This document shows positions 35,104 through 45,500 of a stretch of DNA of 64,000 nt, piece after piece. The translations under genes were made by a program, and so were the position numbers. The DNA lies in contig NC_049563.1 in assembly GCF_013368755.1 (NCBI RefSeq), positions 4,154,001 to 4,218,000 on the forward strand, written 5' to 3'. Positions within the stretch are counted from its first letter, which is position 1. The number at the start of each line of letters is the position of its first letter. Source of the stretch: Talaromyces rugulosus. Lineage: Eukaryota > Ascomycota > Eurotiomycetes > Eurotiales > Trichocomaceae. The notes beneath the pieces are model-generated. The model saw only the letters and a list, made by a program, of their open reading frames with translations. It made no database searches and was not told the DNA's origin.

Positions 35104-35854
35104 ATGCAGAGGCATATGAGCACAGTAGACCGTCTCGACCGGCCGAGTGCCTATTACCAGGGCAAGGTATGATTCGTGGTCCCGCCTTTTCCAATGTGGC
35201 TGCTTTGCTGATTTCTTTTCTTTCAGAATAAACGCCGCAGGTACAACGAGCGCGAAGAGGCTGAAAAGGCCGAGGAGCAAAACGACACCCTCAAGGATGC
35301 TACTACTCTTTATGTTGGAAACCTGTATGCTTTTCTCCCCTCTTTCGAGCTAATTGCGGCGACTAAACTGACATGCGATCCAGCTCTTTCTACACAACCG
35401 AGGAACAGATTCATGAATTGTTCGCAAAGTACGACAAGCCTTCGACACTAGACGAACCCTAGCTAATATACAATTTAGATGCGGCGAGATCAAACGACTC
35501 GTGATGGGACTGGACCGATTCCAAAAGACACCGTGCGGCTTCTGCTTCGTCGAATATTATACCCACCAAGACGCCCTGGACTGTCTAAAATACGTTGGAG
35601 GCACCAAACTCGATGAAAGAATTATTCGAACAGACCTGGACCCTGGGTTTCAAGAGGGTCGTCAATATGGGTACATCATCAATTCTATGCAGAGCCTGAA
35701 CAAAGGTTGCTAACTATATTTCAGACGCGGAAAATCGGGTGGCCAAGTGCGTGACGAATACCGCGAGGAATTCGACCCGGGACGTGGCGGATATGGTCGA
35801 TCCCTTGAAGAGCAGCGTATGCGAGAAGAAGAAGAATATGGGAGAGGAAGGTAA
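35104..35854 (+). CDS. CBC2: Nuclear cap-binding protein subunit 2 (CBP20)
   Basis: Small subunit of the nuclear cap-binding complex; binds the m7G cap of nascent RNA with CBP80. Exons are 35104..35166, 35227..35324, 35384..35428, 35479..35670 and 35725..35854, giving 175 residues. The N-terminus [20 protein letters not shown] is the family cap-binding lead. The RRM has RNP2 [16 protein letters not shown] and RNP1 [20 protein letters not shown]. The signature [20 protein letters not shown], crossing into [20 protein letters not shown], is diagnostic. The last exon runs straight into a TAA after EEYGRGR; no further intron is needed. The stop is only 151 bp from that of the convergent pdxT. Confidence 0.93.
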
Positions 35855-35916
35855 GAAGGTTGTATTTTGTACACTATGTAACGGGGCGTTTTGCGGAGAA
35901 TTCGATATTATACAGT

Positions 35917-35931
35917 CAGTCAGTCAGTCAC
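35917..35931. repeat. CAGT microsatellite
   Basis: About four CAGT units in the spacer between the CBP20 and pdxT stops. No function inferred. Confidence 0.7.
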
Positions 35932-36005
35932 ATGATGCTCAATACCCTCTATACGAGCATAAGAAAAAATCTATGGCTTTATCTCGTCATTTCATCATTA
36001 TTGCA

Positions 36006-36900
36006 TTATTGAGCTTTTTGTGTTCGTCTTTGTTTCACGGCGTCTTGTACTTGGCGCAACCACCACATGTGAATTCTAGGATCATCGGTCAACTCGGGGT
36101 GGAAGCTGGTGCCAAAAACATTGCCCTGCTTGACAGCAACAATGTCTCCGGCCTCTTCATCAGCGTCTATATTCACACCAGTGCTGGCGACCAAACGCGC
36201 AGACCTGCCTGGCAATTCTGCCAGCACTTCCACGCGGCCTTGACTAGCAGCAGCAACAGCAGTAGCGACTGCTGCGCGCGACGGGGCCACCACTGTTTCT
36301 TCGCGCTGGCTTTCTTCCACTTGTATACCCTCGTGCGCCGGCAATATTTTCTCGACCACGGGAGCCCTGATGAACACTCCGTTGAATGGTGACGAGGACG
36401 AGTCGTCAACCGAGGCCAGGAACGGTAAATCCAACGGCGTCTGGAAACTTTCCGTCTGCCGGCCAAAGTGATTACGATTCACTCTGACATCAATCCCTCC
36501 AACAAGCTCTTGTCCGCCCTTTTTTGTGCGGTTTGCGGATTCGGCGAGGAGAATGAGGCCGGCGCAGGTGCCCCATGTCGGTCGTCGTTGTACCCTGAGC
36601 AAGCCGTCAGTTTAGAAAGGGAGAAAAATGCTACCACAAGTGGTTGAAGAAGCAAGCATACTTGACGAATTCTCGTAATGGTTCCAACAGATTCGATCGC
36701 GCTGCGATCAGCGAGATGGCTGTGCTCTCACCGCCAGGCAAGACGAGCGCATCGCAGCTATCTAGCTGTGGCTTCGTGCGCACCTCGATGAATTGCAATT
36801 CCTCGGACGACGATAGAAGATCTGCCGCTTTCTTGAGCAGTTGGATGTGCTCGTAAAAGGCGCCTTGTAGCGCCAGAACTCCCACTGTAATCTTGTCCAT
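36006..36900 (-). CDS. pdxT: Pyridoxal 5'-phosphate synthase glutaminase subunit (PdxT/Sno)
   Basis: Class I glutamine amidotransferase that feeds ammonia to the Pdx1/Snz synthase in vitamin B6 synthesis, in the cytosol. Minus-strand exons are 36662..36900 and 36006..36594 (intron 67 bp), giving 275 residues. Motifs: VGVLALQGAFYEHI at the N-terminus, LPGGESTAISL, the nucleophile elbow WGTCAGLILLAES (Cys) and the catalytic pair SFHPELTDD (His, Glu). It is longer than bacterial PdxT because of a low-complexity Ala/Glu-rich insert before VLAELPGRSARLVAS, as is common in filamentous fungi. The gene is divergent from the phosphopantetheinyl transferase. Confidence 0.93.
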
Positions 36901-37343
36901 GGTACCCCTGTTTGCCAGCAGAAGTAACCAAGAAATCACAGATGTTTTGTGAGTTATGACTCACATTCTCCTCGTGTTTTTCAACAAAAATTGCCCGCGG
37001 AGGTGATTCTGCCACCGCCCGGTCATCAACAACACAACCCCGCAGTGTCAGCATGCATCATTGCTTATCTTTTGTTATTCTCTCTCTCTTGGTTGCGTAC
37101 AGACTGACAGGCTTTGTCGAATTTTTCGAAGGGCTTATTTTAAACTTTATAGAGGTCTATTTGTTGAACTGAGGGAATTGGCACTGACCCAGGGACCTCG
37201 GCCTTTATCGCGGGGTTAACTGACGATTCCGTTTTGGGAAAGCTGTAGCCCTTGTTTAGAGCATTGAAGGACGATATTCCATACTAACAGAAAAGATCCA
37301 ATTACCACACGATTTGAAAGAAAGAAGAAATAAAGAAAACAAA
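36901..37343. promoter_or_regulatory. Divergent region pdxT / PPTase
   Basis: A 443-bp head-to-head spacer between two cofactor-related genes. A TCTC-rich tract lies near 37079-37091. No operator recognised. Confidence 0.5.
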
Positions 37344-38375
37344 ATGTCAACCACTTCCACCGAGGGCACTCTCACGCGCTGGTACATCGACACGCGACAG
37401 CTCAGCGAGACCACCGAGGCTCTTCCTCTCATCGAGACTCTACAGGAAGAAAACCAAACCGCAGCAAAGAAATACTTCCGTTTGCCGGACCGGCATATGT
37501 CGCTCGCCTCGAGTCTGCTCAAGTACTATTACATTCATCGCACATGCCGTATCCCCTGGAGCCAAGTCACGATTAGCCGGACGCCCAAACCGCATCAACG
37601 GCCATGTTTCATCCCTTCGTCGCAGGCCAGGGCTGATGGGACGCTGATTCCTGCGATTGAGTTCAATGTCAGCCACCAGGCGTCTCTAGTCGCGCTGGCA
37701 GGGTGCATCAGCTCGTCTAATATAGCAAAAGAAGAAGATACTGCGCAGGCCCTCTTTGGCACACCGCAGCCATCAGCAGCGCCCATCCCATCAATACCGC
37801 AAGTGGGAATTGACATCACATGCGTCGACGAACCAGGACGCCGCCGCGACAAAGGCCCCAGGTCAGCCAAAGAACTTTCTGACTTTGTGAATATCTTTAG
37901 CGAAGTATTTTCCCAACGAGAACTGAACACGATAAGCCAACTTGCCCAAAACTCAACGGAACCACTAGAAACACAAATCAAAGCCCGACTCAGGGTATTC
38001 TATGCCTACTGGGCGTTGAAAGAGGCATATATCAAGATGACAGGCGAAGCCCTGCTAGCACCCTGGCTGCGAGAGCTGGAGTTTACGAATGTCGTTGCGC
38101 CGAGTCCGGTAGCAAGCTATTCTGCATCGAACAAATGGAGCGCTCCATACACGGGTGTTGAGACGTGGTTGTCTGGAAAAAGGGTCGACGATGTGAGGAT
38201 CGAGCTTGTTGCGTTTGAGAAGGATTATATGGTTGCTACAGCTGCCCGGGGCGGCGAGTTTGGCATCTCTGGGGCTTCGAATCAACCAGATCCTTGGCAG
38301 AAGTTGGTCAGGATTGATTTAGAGGAGGATGTTCGGCCGTGTGCGACTGGGACATGCACGTGTTTGGGTGAATAG
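37344..38375 (+). CDS. npgA: 4'-phosphopantetheinyl transferase (Sfp/NpgA type)
   Basis: Transfers phosphopantetheine from CoA to carrier domains of polyketide and nonribosomal peptide synthetases and of alpha-aminoadipate reductase (lysine synthesis). Single exon, 343 residues from ATG 37344, close to NpgA in length; an in-frame ATG at 37314 would add ten basic residues. Features: KYFRLPDRHMSLASSLLKYY, FNVSHQASLVALAG, the Mg2+-binding VGIDITCVDEPGRR, and the C-terminal signature YWALKEAYIKMTGEALLA (WxxKEAxxK). No synthase gene is present in this window, so it is not part of a visible biosynthetic cluster and probably acts genome-wide. Confidence 0.93.
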   Translation: MSTTSTEGTLTRWYIDTRQLSETTEALPLIETLQEENQTAAKKYFRLPDRHMSLASSLLKYYYIHRTCRIPWSQVTISRTPKPHQRPCFIPSSQARADGTLIPAIEFNVSHQASLVALAGCISSSNIAKEEDTAQALFGTPQPSAAPIPSIPQVGIDITCVDEPGRRRDKGPRSAKELSDFVNIFSEVFSQRELNTISQLAQNSTEPLETQIKARLRVFYAYWALKEAYIKMTGEALLAPWLRELEFTNVVAPSPVASYSASNKWSAPYTGVETWLSGKRVDDVRIELVAFEKDYMVATAARGGEFGISGASNQPDPWQKLVRIDLEEDVRPCATGTCTCLGE

Positions 38376-38615
38376 ATTGGCCTGACGTTTTCATTTCTTG
38401 ATATATACATATTTACAGACATATAACATGCTACATCATTCGATATTACTACATAGGTAGCGAGCAGTCTGAACTCAATTTGCATGCATTCTGAACCTCA
38501 CATATAAAGACAACGACCTATGTACATCAAACCTCAAAACCCGGTAAAGCCTAGACTCGCCCATTCTCTAAACACTCTCGTGCCCCGCCCAACATAACTT
38601 GATCATTTCTTGGGT

Positions 38616-39944
38616 TTACTTAAAGCAGGGAAGACGCTTGAGGATATTGAGAAAGTTAAGAATATCCTTCCAGTTAATGCTCTTCTTAGCACCCTGGCTG
38701 GGCTGGGTCGTTGTCGGGGTTTTGGCGTCGTTGGACGGGCCCTTAGAGCCGGTTGTGTTCTTGGACTGATTGCCATTCTTGCTGGCAGTTCCGCCTCCTA
38801 CAACAACCGTCAAGGACTTGGGGCTTCCATCAAAGACACTGCCCGACTGGTCATTGCCGTCTGAGGGAGCGACATCATCGTACGGGAAGGCATAACCGCG
38901 GGAATCGAGATTGGCGGCATGCACGATACGCGAGTAGTGATTGGTGACGGCGTTTTGGTAGTAGTCGGTCACCTTGTCGCCGTCTGGCGTGTTGGTATTG
39001 GTCAAAAGATTCGACCTGTTGAATGCCGCAGCCAATCGAGCGGTAATCGCATCCTTTTCTGTCTTTCCGGCCACAGCAAATGGTCCGCTACTGCAGCTGA
39101 AAATGTCGGCAGCGGCAGGCTTTCCGTATGTTGCAGCGCCGTTTGCAAAGTTGAGTTCGCCGTTGGATATCTTGGCGGCCACATTTCCGGACGAGTTCTG
39201 GGTGTTGATAGTCAACGAGTCACTGGCATACTTGGACCAGACTTGGTCCACATAAGACGAGTAGTAGTTGTCAAAGAGACCCGAGTTCAATGTGATACCG
39301 GTGTTGGGGCTGACAGCTCTCAGGTTTGCGTCACCCTTCTTGACAATCAGCTTATCCCAGCCAGCTTTGTCCTTGGCTTGCTGGGAAGTGAGGCCGGAAC
39401 AGATGGTGTCAAGGCCATCGGCGGGAATACCAGCGACATGCTTTGTCTGACCGGACGAGGTGGTCAGGGTCAGGGAGATCGGCAGGCTCACAAAGTCAAC
39501 GTAGCTGATATTGGCATAGAGCTGCTGGTCATTGAAAGTGAATTCACAAAAGTCCCAGTACTTGTTGTAGTTGGCATCGGCCGTGTTCGACGGCGACGGC
39601 TCAACCAGAGACGGGCCCGAGTTGAGGTAAAAGGTCAGTTTGTCGTCTCGTACAAACCACAGGCGAGCTCCAGCCAGACGAGGAATCGTCACCGTAACTG
39701 AATTTCCGACAGCACCCAAAGGGATGGCGCAGTCGGCTCCGAGGGCTTGATTGGAGCCGGATGGAGAAGCGGGATAGTAGGCTGTCTTGCCGTCGGATTT
39801 CAGCAGGAACAGGGCATTGTCCTTGTCGATAGCCTGGCCGGTGATGTAGGCATATACCGTGCCAGATGTAGTCTGGTTCTGCAGCTGAAAGTCCAAAGTG
39901 GTCGGCGTAGTGGCTGCTTGGACGGCGTCGTTGGAGGGGGCCAT
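38616..39944 (-). CDS. Glycoside hydrolase family 64 beta-1,3-glucanase-like protein
   Basis: Predicted endo-beta-1,3-glucanase with a thaumatin-like fold. Single exon; ATG 39944 gives 442 residues (MAPSNDAVQAATTPTTL); the frame extends upstream to an ATG at 39995. Family-like blocks: SGTVYAYITGQAIDKDNALF, ARLWFVRDDKLTFYLNSGPS, YWDFCEFTFNDQQLYANISY, VDFVSLPISLTL, GLFDNYYSSYVDQVWSKYAS and YAFPYDDVAPSDG. No hydrophobic signal peptide is seen with either start, unusual for a wall glucanase. Either an upstream exon was missed or the protein leaves by another route or stays inside. After the catalytic region comes a Ser/Thr/Lys-rich linker and a short helical tail (WKDILNFLNILKRLPCF). Confidence 0.82.
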   Translation of the reverse strand: MAPSNDAVQAATTPTTLDFQLQNQTTSGTVYAYITGQAIDKDNALFLLKSDGKTAYYPASPSGSNQALGADCAIPLGAVGNSVTVTIPRLAGARLWFVRDDKLTFYLNSGPSLVEPSPSNTADANYNKYWDFCEFTFNDQQLYANISYVDFVSLPISLTLTTSSGQTKHVAGIPADGLDTICSGLTSQQAKDKAGWDKLIVKKGDANLRAVSPNTGITLNSGLFDNYYSSYVDQVWSKYASDSLTINTQNSSGNVAAKISNGELNFANGAATYGKPAAADIFSCSSGPFAVAGKTEKDAITARLAAAFNRSNLLTNTNTPDGDKVTDYYQNAVTNHYSRIVHAANLDSRGYAFPYDDVAPSDGNDQSGSVFDGSPKSLTVVVGGGTASKNGNQSKNTTGSKGPSNDAKTPTTTQPSQGAKKSINWKDILNFLNILKRLPCFK

Positions 39945-41635
39945 TCTGGTATGTCCTAGCCTGGTGGAAGCAGACAAAGGGTCAGCTTTGTGCAAATATG
40001 AATATAACGATATATTAATTGTAAAGGTATGGATGCATGTAGTAGGAGAGAGGAATTAGCACGAACAAAAGCGATGCGATGCGATGCGGTTGTGGTTGTC
40101 TGGGGAAGGTGTGACTCAATCGATCCTGGTCCGTTTCCAAAGAACAGGCAGGGGCAGCGCTCGATACAAATAGACATCACTTCTGCCTCGTATCTGGCAC
40201 AGGCATCTCAACTGACACCACGGATCACATTGTGAATGATGGCCGCGGGTGACCGGGTTTCCGAGTGCAACGCGACCTTGGACGAGGACGTGATCTATAC
40301 AGACATCCGGAGTGTGGTACCCTCAGCCTTAATCATGTCCCAGTTTGCAGTCTCACCATTATCCAGGTCCAAGCGCGCAATCAAAAGAAAATGAGAACGA
40401 AGAAAAAATAATCATCGGACTGGCGATCCATCTTCGGCAAACAAGATTTAACAGGAGTTCTCGGCGCTGGTTGGATGCGGAGGTCGATCAGATGATGTCC
40501 AAGATGATGATCCCCCCGCAATTGTGGTAGTCTGCCAGGGACGCCCAGCACAATTACGTACGTCACTGAGCACTGCTCGGTTCGAAAATTATACTCCGAA
40601 TATTTGCTGCCACGAGTTGGCTGGGACCGACTGCTTGGCGCTGGCAGAGTTGTGTAGGGTCGAGACGCCATCTGATGTGGTCATGCTCCGTGGAACGGCG
40701 ATCTCAACCTCTTGTATACAACTGCCGGAATTTTAAATGTAGGCTTGCTTAATCATGTTATATTTTTGTTTACTTTATCCCTAGCTAAAAATAACTGCCA
40801 AGTTGCATTTCTCTCAAAAAACGTGTCTGAGAGCCTATTCACGTGGACCAAGACATGTGTACGCTATATGAAGCAAATATCTCTATCATATAAATTATAA
40901 ACCATCAATAAATTACATTGATAACCCTGATTAAATAGTTAACTGGATGTTCGTATCTACTTATTGGCAGTGTGCTACGTGGTCAGTATGCCATTTATTG
41001 TTAAATCGTCGAGATATTGAATTATACCAGCATCAACGCAAGCAAAGTACATGTCTACTATTTTATCAACTACACAGTACATAGAAGGAATGATACGTCT
41101 AGGCAAAGTTTAATATAAATACAGCTTATATTTGCGGCAATGTGTCACTGGAATAAACTCGGTTGACTCAAGGAGATCAGATCAAAACTAATCGAAGTTT
41201 CTCGTCTCAGTGCCGCTTCCCAGCGGACCCCAGCGCTCTTCTGAAATATTCACCTCGACGAGCTATCTTTGCTCTAGTCTCTAGTTTTCCGGTGCTCCCT
41301 TTTCGTATTAGAACTGTTTCTCGAAACCGCTCTCCATGAAGAGGTGACAAGTTCGTGTATTGTCATTCCGAATCGTGTTGCGAACGTTCGTAGTGATCAT
41401 CCAACCGCCCCATATTCCTCCAATTGGTGTCTCTCATAGACGAAATTCATTGTATTTCAAACACATGCTGCTGTTGATTCGCTTCGGAGCATGATGGTGG
41501 CAGCGAACGTTTATCGTCAAGGCAGTATAGAAGCAACCAATGTTATGGGTATATAAACTTGATATACCTCTTGTTGCAAGGATTGAGATCGAAAGAACTG
41601 TCTCACTGACTGCCGCTGGCGCTTGGTTCCTTACC
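39945..41635. other. Gene-free region upstream of the GH64 gene
   Basis: About 1.7 kb holding the GH64 promoter; a GCGAT microsatellite of about three units lies near 40070-40086. The 40740-41150 part is AT-rich. No supported gene or RNA. Confidence 0.5.
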
Positions 41636-42031
41636 TCACAAGTTATCTTCTTGTGCCTTTCGTTTCGTAGGATTCTGAATAAACACCCCTTTGAATCTAT
41701 CTTTGAGCAGTCCTATGTCACATTTGACAGTGCAATTCCCATCAATGTGCCCTTTGACTCCATAATTGTAGCATATATGATGGCAATTGTGTATAAATAA
41801 TCGTAGTTGGAAAAGAAACCCTCCACTCATCGTAATCCGCGTAAGACAAACTCGTGAGTCACACACGTTCGCGAAAGCTGTGGGATAGCTGTATAAGAGC
41901 GCAGATGTTGCGAAAAAATCCAGAGCTAGAGACAACAGAACCACCGCCGGATCTTGCACTGACCTGCCCGCAAAATACAACGGGATAGGGAGGTAAGCAC
42001 GGGGACCATCACAGACTGGACAGCAGGACAT
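41636..42031 (-). pseudogene. Relic frame with a mutated CCHC zinc knuckle
   Basis: An open stretch of 131 codons containing CYNYGVKGHIDGNC. The CCHC consensus is CxxCxxxGHxxxxC, and here the second Cys is Tyr (TAT). A G-to-A change from TGT would cause this and fits RIP-type C-to-T mutation read on the other strand. Such knuckles occur in retroelement Gag proteins and in cellular RNA-binding proteins. No pol-like sequence or LTR was found next to it, so its origin is open. Confidence 0.35.
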
Positions 42032-42194
42032 GTCTTATGGATCGAGCTGAGGTTATCCCTCAGCTGGTTCGTTTCACGCCTCTTGCCGGTCTGATTTTCG
42101 TTTCATCCATCGAGTACGGCTTGTCATTGGTCATGAGGGAAAAACGACATATGCCTTTCTGTCTAGCCTTAACCCGGTACGTTCCGGTCATTTT

Positions 42195-42520
42195 GACCCT
42201 TTGTCAAAAGGCTGTAAGCGGTCTCCATTGAACTTGAGGCCATCTTGGCTTTGGATAAAATCAACCAAAGGCTCTGGGAGATCATCCCAGTCATCGACTT
42301 CCAAGTCGTCAATTTCGCCATCCGGCATCAGCATCTCAATTATCTCCGACCGCTCATCCATGAACTGGAGGATTTGTTTGTAGCGATCCTTTCTCTATGT
42401 AAGTTTAGATGATGCTAATAAGGAGTATCACTTGAGAGGAGTTTCACTGACCTGAGCACCGTTATCAGTGCTTGTTGTGTTGAGTATGAGACTTTTTAGG
42501 GTTTTAGATCAAACTGAGCT
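42195..42520 (-). pseudogene. C-terminal fragment of an unrecognised protein, probably broken
   Basis: Minus-strand coding-like sequence. After a possible intron (donor GTCAGT at about 42452, acceptor near 42395) it reads RKDRYKQILQFMDERSEIIE, then EIDDLEVDDWDDLPEPLVDF and ends SQDGLKFNGDRLQPFDKGSK plus stop. Just upstream are two coding-like pieces in different frames (LHTFRYAVGAQFDLK and TLKSLILNTTSTDNGAQ). They would join smoothly if one A were restored at about 42506-42512. That points to a frameshifted old gene. Function unknown. Confidence 0.4.
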
Positions 42521-45500
42521 CCAACCGCGTAGCGGAACGTATGCAAGGTTAGGGTTCGTCCTGGCCCCTTCTAGGTGAACTCCCAGTGTAATTATCATCG
42601 AGCATATCAAGACGCTGCGGGCCACACAAGAAAATAAAACCCTTGCCTGGTTTCTCTGAACCAAACCCCGAGGAAAAGGGTATCCTCCGGTTCACCAGAC
42701 AAGCCATCCACACTCAGGGGGGGGATGGTCCGTGATGGGTAAGGTAACCTGCATATCTGGTGATGACATCTGTTGTTTCAATTTTAGTACATCGTCAGGA
42801 AGCAAAGACAAGCTGATGTTGCTAACCACACTGTACTCGATCTGCAAACCCCAACATTCCATGGTCGCGCAGGTCTCGACTGGGCCTTTCAAAGGCAGGC
42901 AAGAAAGAGTAAAATGATAGGGGGTCGTGTCACTACGCAAAATAAACTAGTAACAACCGGGCCGGGCCATCCAAATGTGCCGCAAGCGAGAGTTTGGGCG
43001 AGGCGTGCGGGCGTAGGAGAGCAGAGGACTATGATGTATTGGAAGTTGCTCGAGGTAGCAATGCATATCATGTTTTGCCCGCTGTAGGTGTCGCTGAGCT
43101 TAGCTAATTCATTTCAATGCTAAGCTGAGAATTGCACATTTGATCGTAGGTGTAGCAATGGTCTCTGTTGCACCGTATAAGGATCTAGTTTGGACGACGA
43201 CGTATCTGTATCGACTTTGGGATTCAAGGTGATCTTGACATTGTCCCTAGATCTCAGAGCAAGGATACTGGAATATGAGTCAATTAACATTCCCAGTGCC
43301 GTGTTTTGCTTTTTTGTTCTCTAAGAGGAGACCCAATGGTTTTGGGGTTCCTAGTCGTCTTGTGGGTTTCGCCCCTGCAACATTGGCATGACTGGTTGTC
43401 TCCAGGCTTGTCTTCCCACACAACTGCTTTATTGAGTACCTAACCTGATTTCAATCACCGACAAAGACAAGTAGAAATTGCATACAATTCGTCTTCAGAG
43501 CGATGGCCGTTGAGAAGGGTGGTAGAGTATGGCGCTAGCATCGTAAGGCGATACTCACGTCCTAGAAATTTTGGTCCATTAACCGTTTCCAATTGTCAGA
43601 TAGATAAATAGGTTTCAGGGCAAAGTAAACACATCCGAAGTATCTATGAGCAGTGGTAAATGGGCAAAGAAAGACATCAATTGATACTAGTCCACGAGCA
43701 AGTCTCAGACATTCTTGCGCTTGAATCCAGTCGACAATTGGTTGTCGGAGGGCTTCCCAGGCAGTACAATCTTGCATGGTTTCCCAAGAAGCTTCTAAGT
43801 AGTCTAGAAACTCATCTAAACTGTCATCAAAATTGCGGGTGAACTTTCGCAAAAGAAGGTGCTGCATAAAGGCGGCGAATCTGAAAAATGAGCAGAGTGA
43901 CATTTAGATGCATTCCAGCGTTAGGCGCGACCATCCCAGTTGGGAAGCCAGAAGACCGTTCTTCGTAAGTGTTTGTAGAATTAGACAACACCACATCTCT
44001 AGGAGATTCAATAAGAGTGAGTCTACTTCTTTTTCAAGAACAGATATGAAGACAAGTTTATTCTTCATCTCATACTCCTTATCCGTGTATCCATGATCCC
44101 AGACGAAGTAATGAAGAGTTGGATATGGCTAGTTCGTTTTCATTGTATTTCAACCTGAACATCCAGTGCTTGTAACGGCTCCCACAGCGTCTTTGATTTG
44201 GCAGGTAACAATCTTGTAGATGATAACGAGTTCGCGGCAGTCATCAGAATGGGTACGATTGACGAGAAAGTGTTGGTCCTTCTCATCGATCTGGCGACAT
44301 TGTAAAGGAGAAGGAGAATATTGCTTCAGAAGAACTTGGACATAACTGCAAGATTCTATTTTTTTTTCTCCCAATTTTTTCGCCTTTGTGCCATTTGTCA
44401 TTGCATTCCTTCCTTTCCAATTTGACTATGGAATTTGCAGCACGTGTAATTTCCTCAATCAGAGCTTGTGTCTGCAACTTTGGTCGTCTTCTTGCGTTCT
44501 GGTCAGTCCCGTACCTCTCTGGGGACCATTTTTGAAAAGCCTTCAAGGAGAGCTTGTTACTCCTGACATGGAGACTCCCTCCTGAGCGATATTTTTCGAG
44601 TCATACAGGGGTACACCGGTTTCTACCAGAAACCACACCCAAGTGATCGTGATCGCCGTAGCAAATCCTGCATCTTTTATAAATAGGATCACTTCTTTGA
44701 AGTCTTTTTGGGGTTTGCCCCTATTATCTTGCGAGGAAGGACTTGTGAACCGGGAGTCTAGTTGTTCCCTCCAGCTCAAAGACTTCCTTCCGAAACGTCA
44801 ACCTCGACTGACATAGAAACATTACTCGAGCCCATTGTTCCATTTTTCATGACATATCGAGACGCTCCAAGCTTTTCTGCTAGTTACTCTTTTCCCTTTG
44901 AAGTTCTCCGTCAATGCAGATAGGCGTAGCTCGCAATATATGTACTGTTTTCTTCGCGGGTTGGTTGGCTTTTTGTCTTGTAAAGACTCAACGAATTCTT
45001 GCTTTTCTGCCTCTCGTAAGATGATGGTGGGAGATAGTTCGATGTCAAGACCGAAAGCAGCAATTAACATGAGGAGGTATATTTCGACCAGACGATCATC
45101 TCGAGGTTATGTCGGCTATCCGGTAATCGTCACAGGATCCTGGCTATTGGCCTGGACGTGCTATGGCCAACGGGTTGGCCATGTGACGGGTATGTAATCC
45201 AGTTCTGGATATTGATACATACCCGACAGACCCATGCCGCCATTTGTCTTTTTGCCCTCCGGATGACGGTAGACTATCTGGAAAACATGAGTGTGGTCGG
45301 AATCCAGGCCTCTTCCTAGTTGTGGGAGACGAGTTTAAGGGCCGCATTCCCAGCGATAGAAACGTGGCATTCGATCTATCGGATGGAATGATATCTTGAG
45401 GTTCCAAATGGGAAAATGTCTGTTGATACCTTGTTAGAACGATCGTGAGGCCGCACGTGTCATATGCCTGCCTGATGTCTCAGGCATGGCTCCGACAACA

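Noticed and set aside
35739..36392. 217-codon plus-strand frame across the CBP20 end and pdxT
   Set aside because: Starts out of frame in the last CBP20 exon and runs antisense to pdxT; not a gene.
37344..38375. Phosphopantetheinyl transferase as part of a local polyketide or peptide cluster
   Set aside because: Neighbours are vitamin B6, glucanase and cap-binding genes; the enzyme serves carrier proteins genome-wide.
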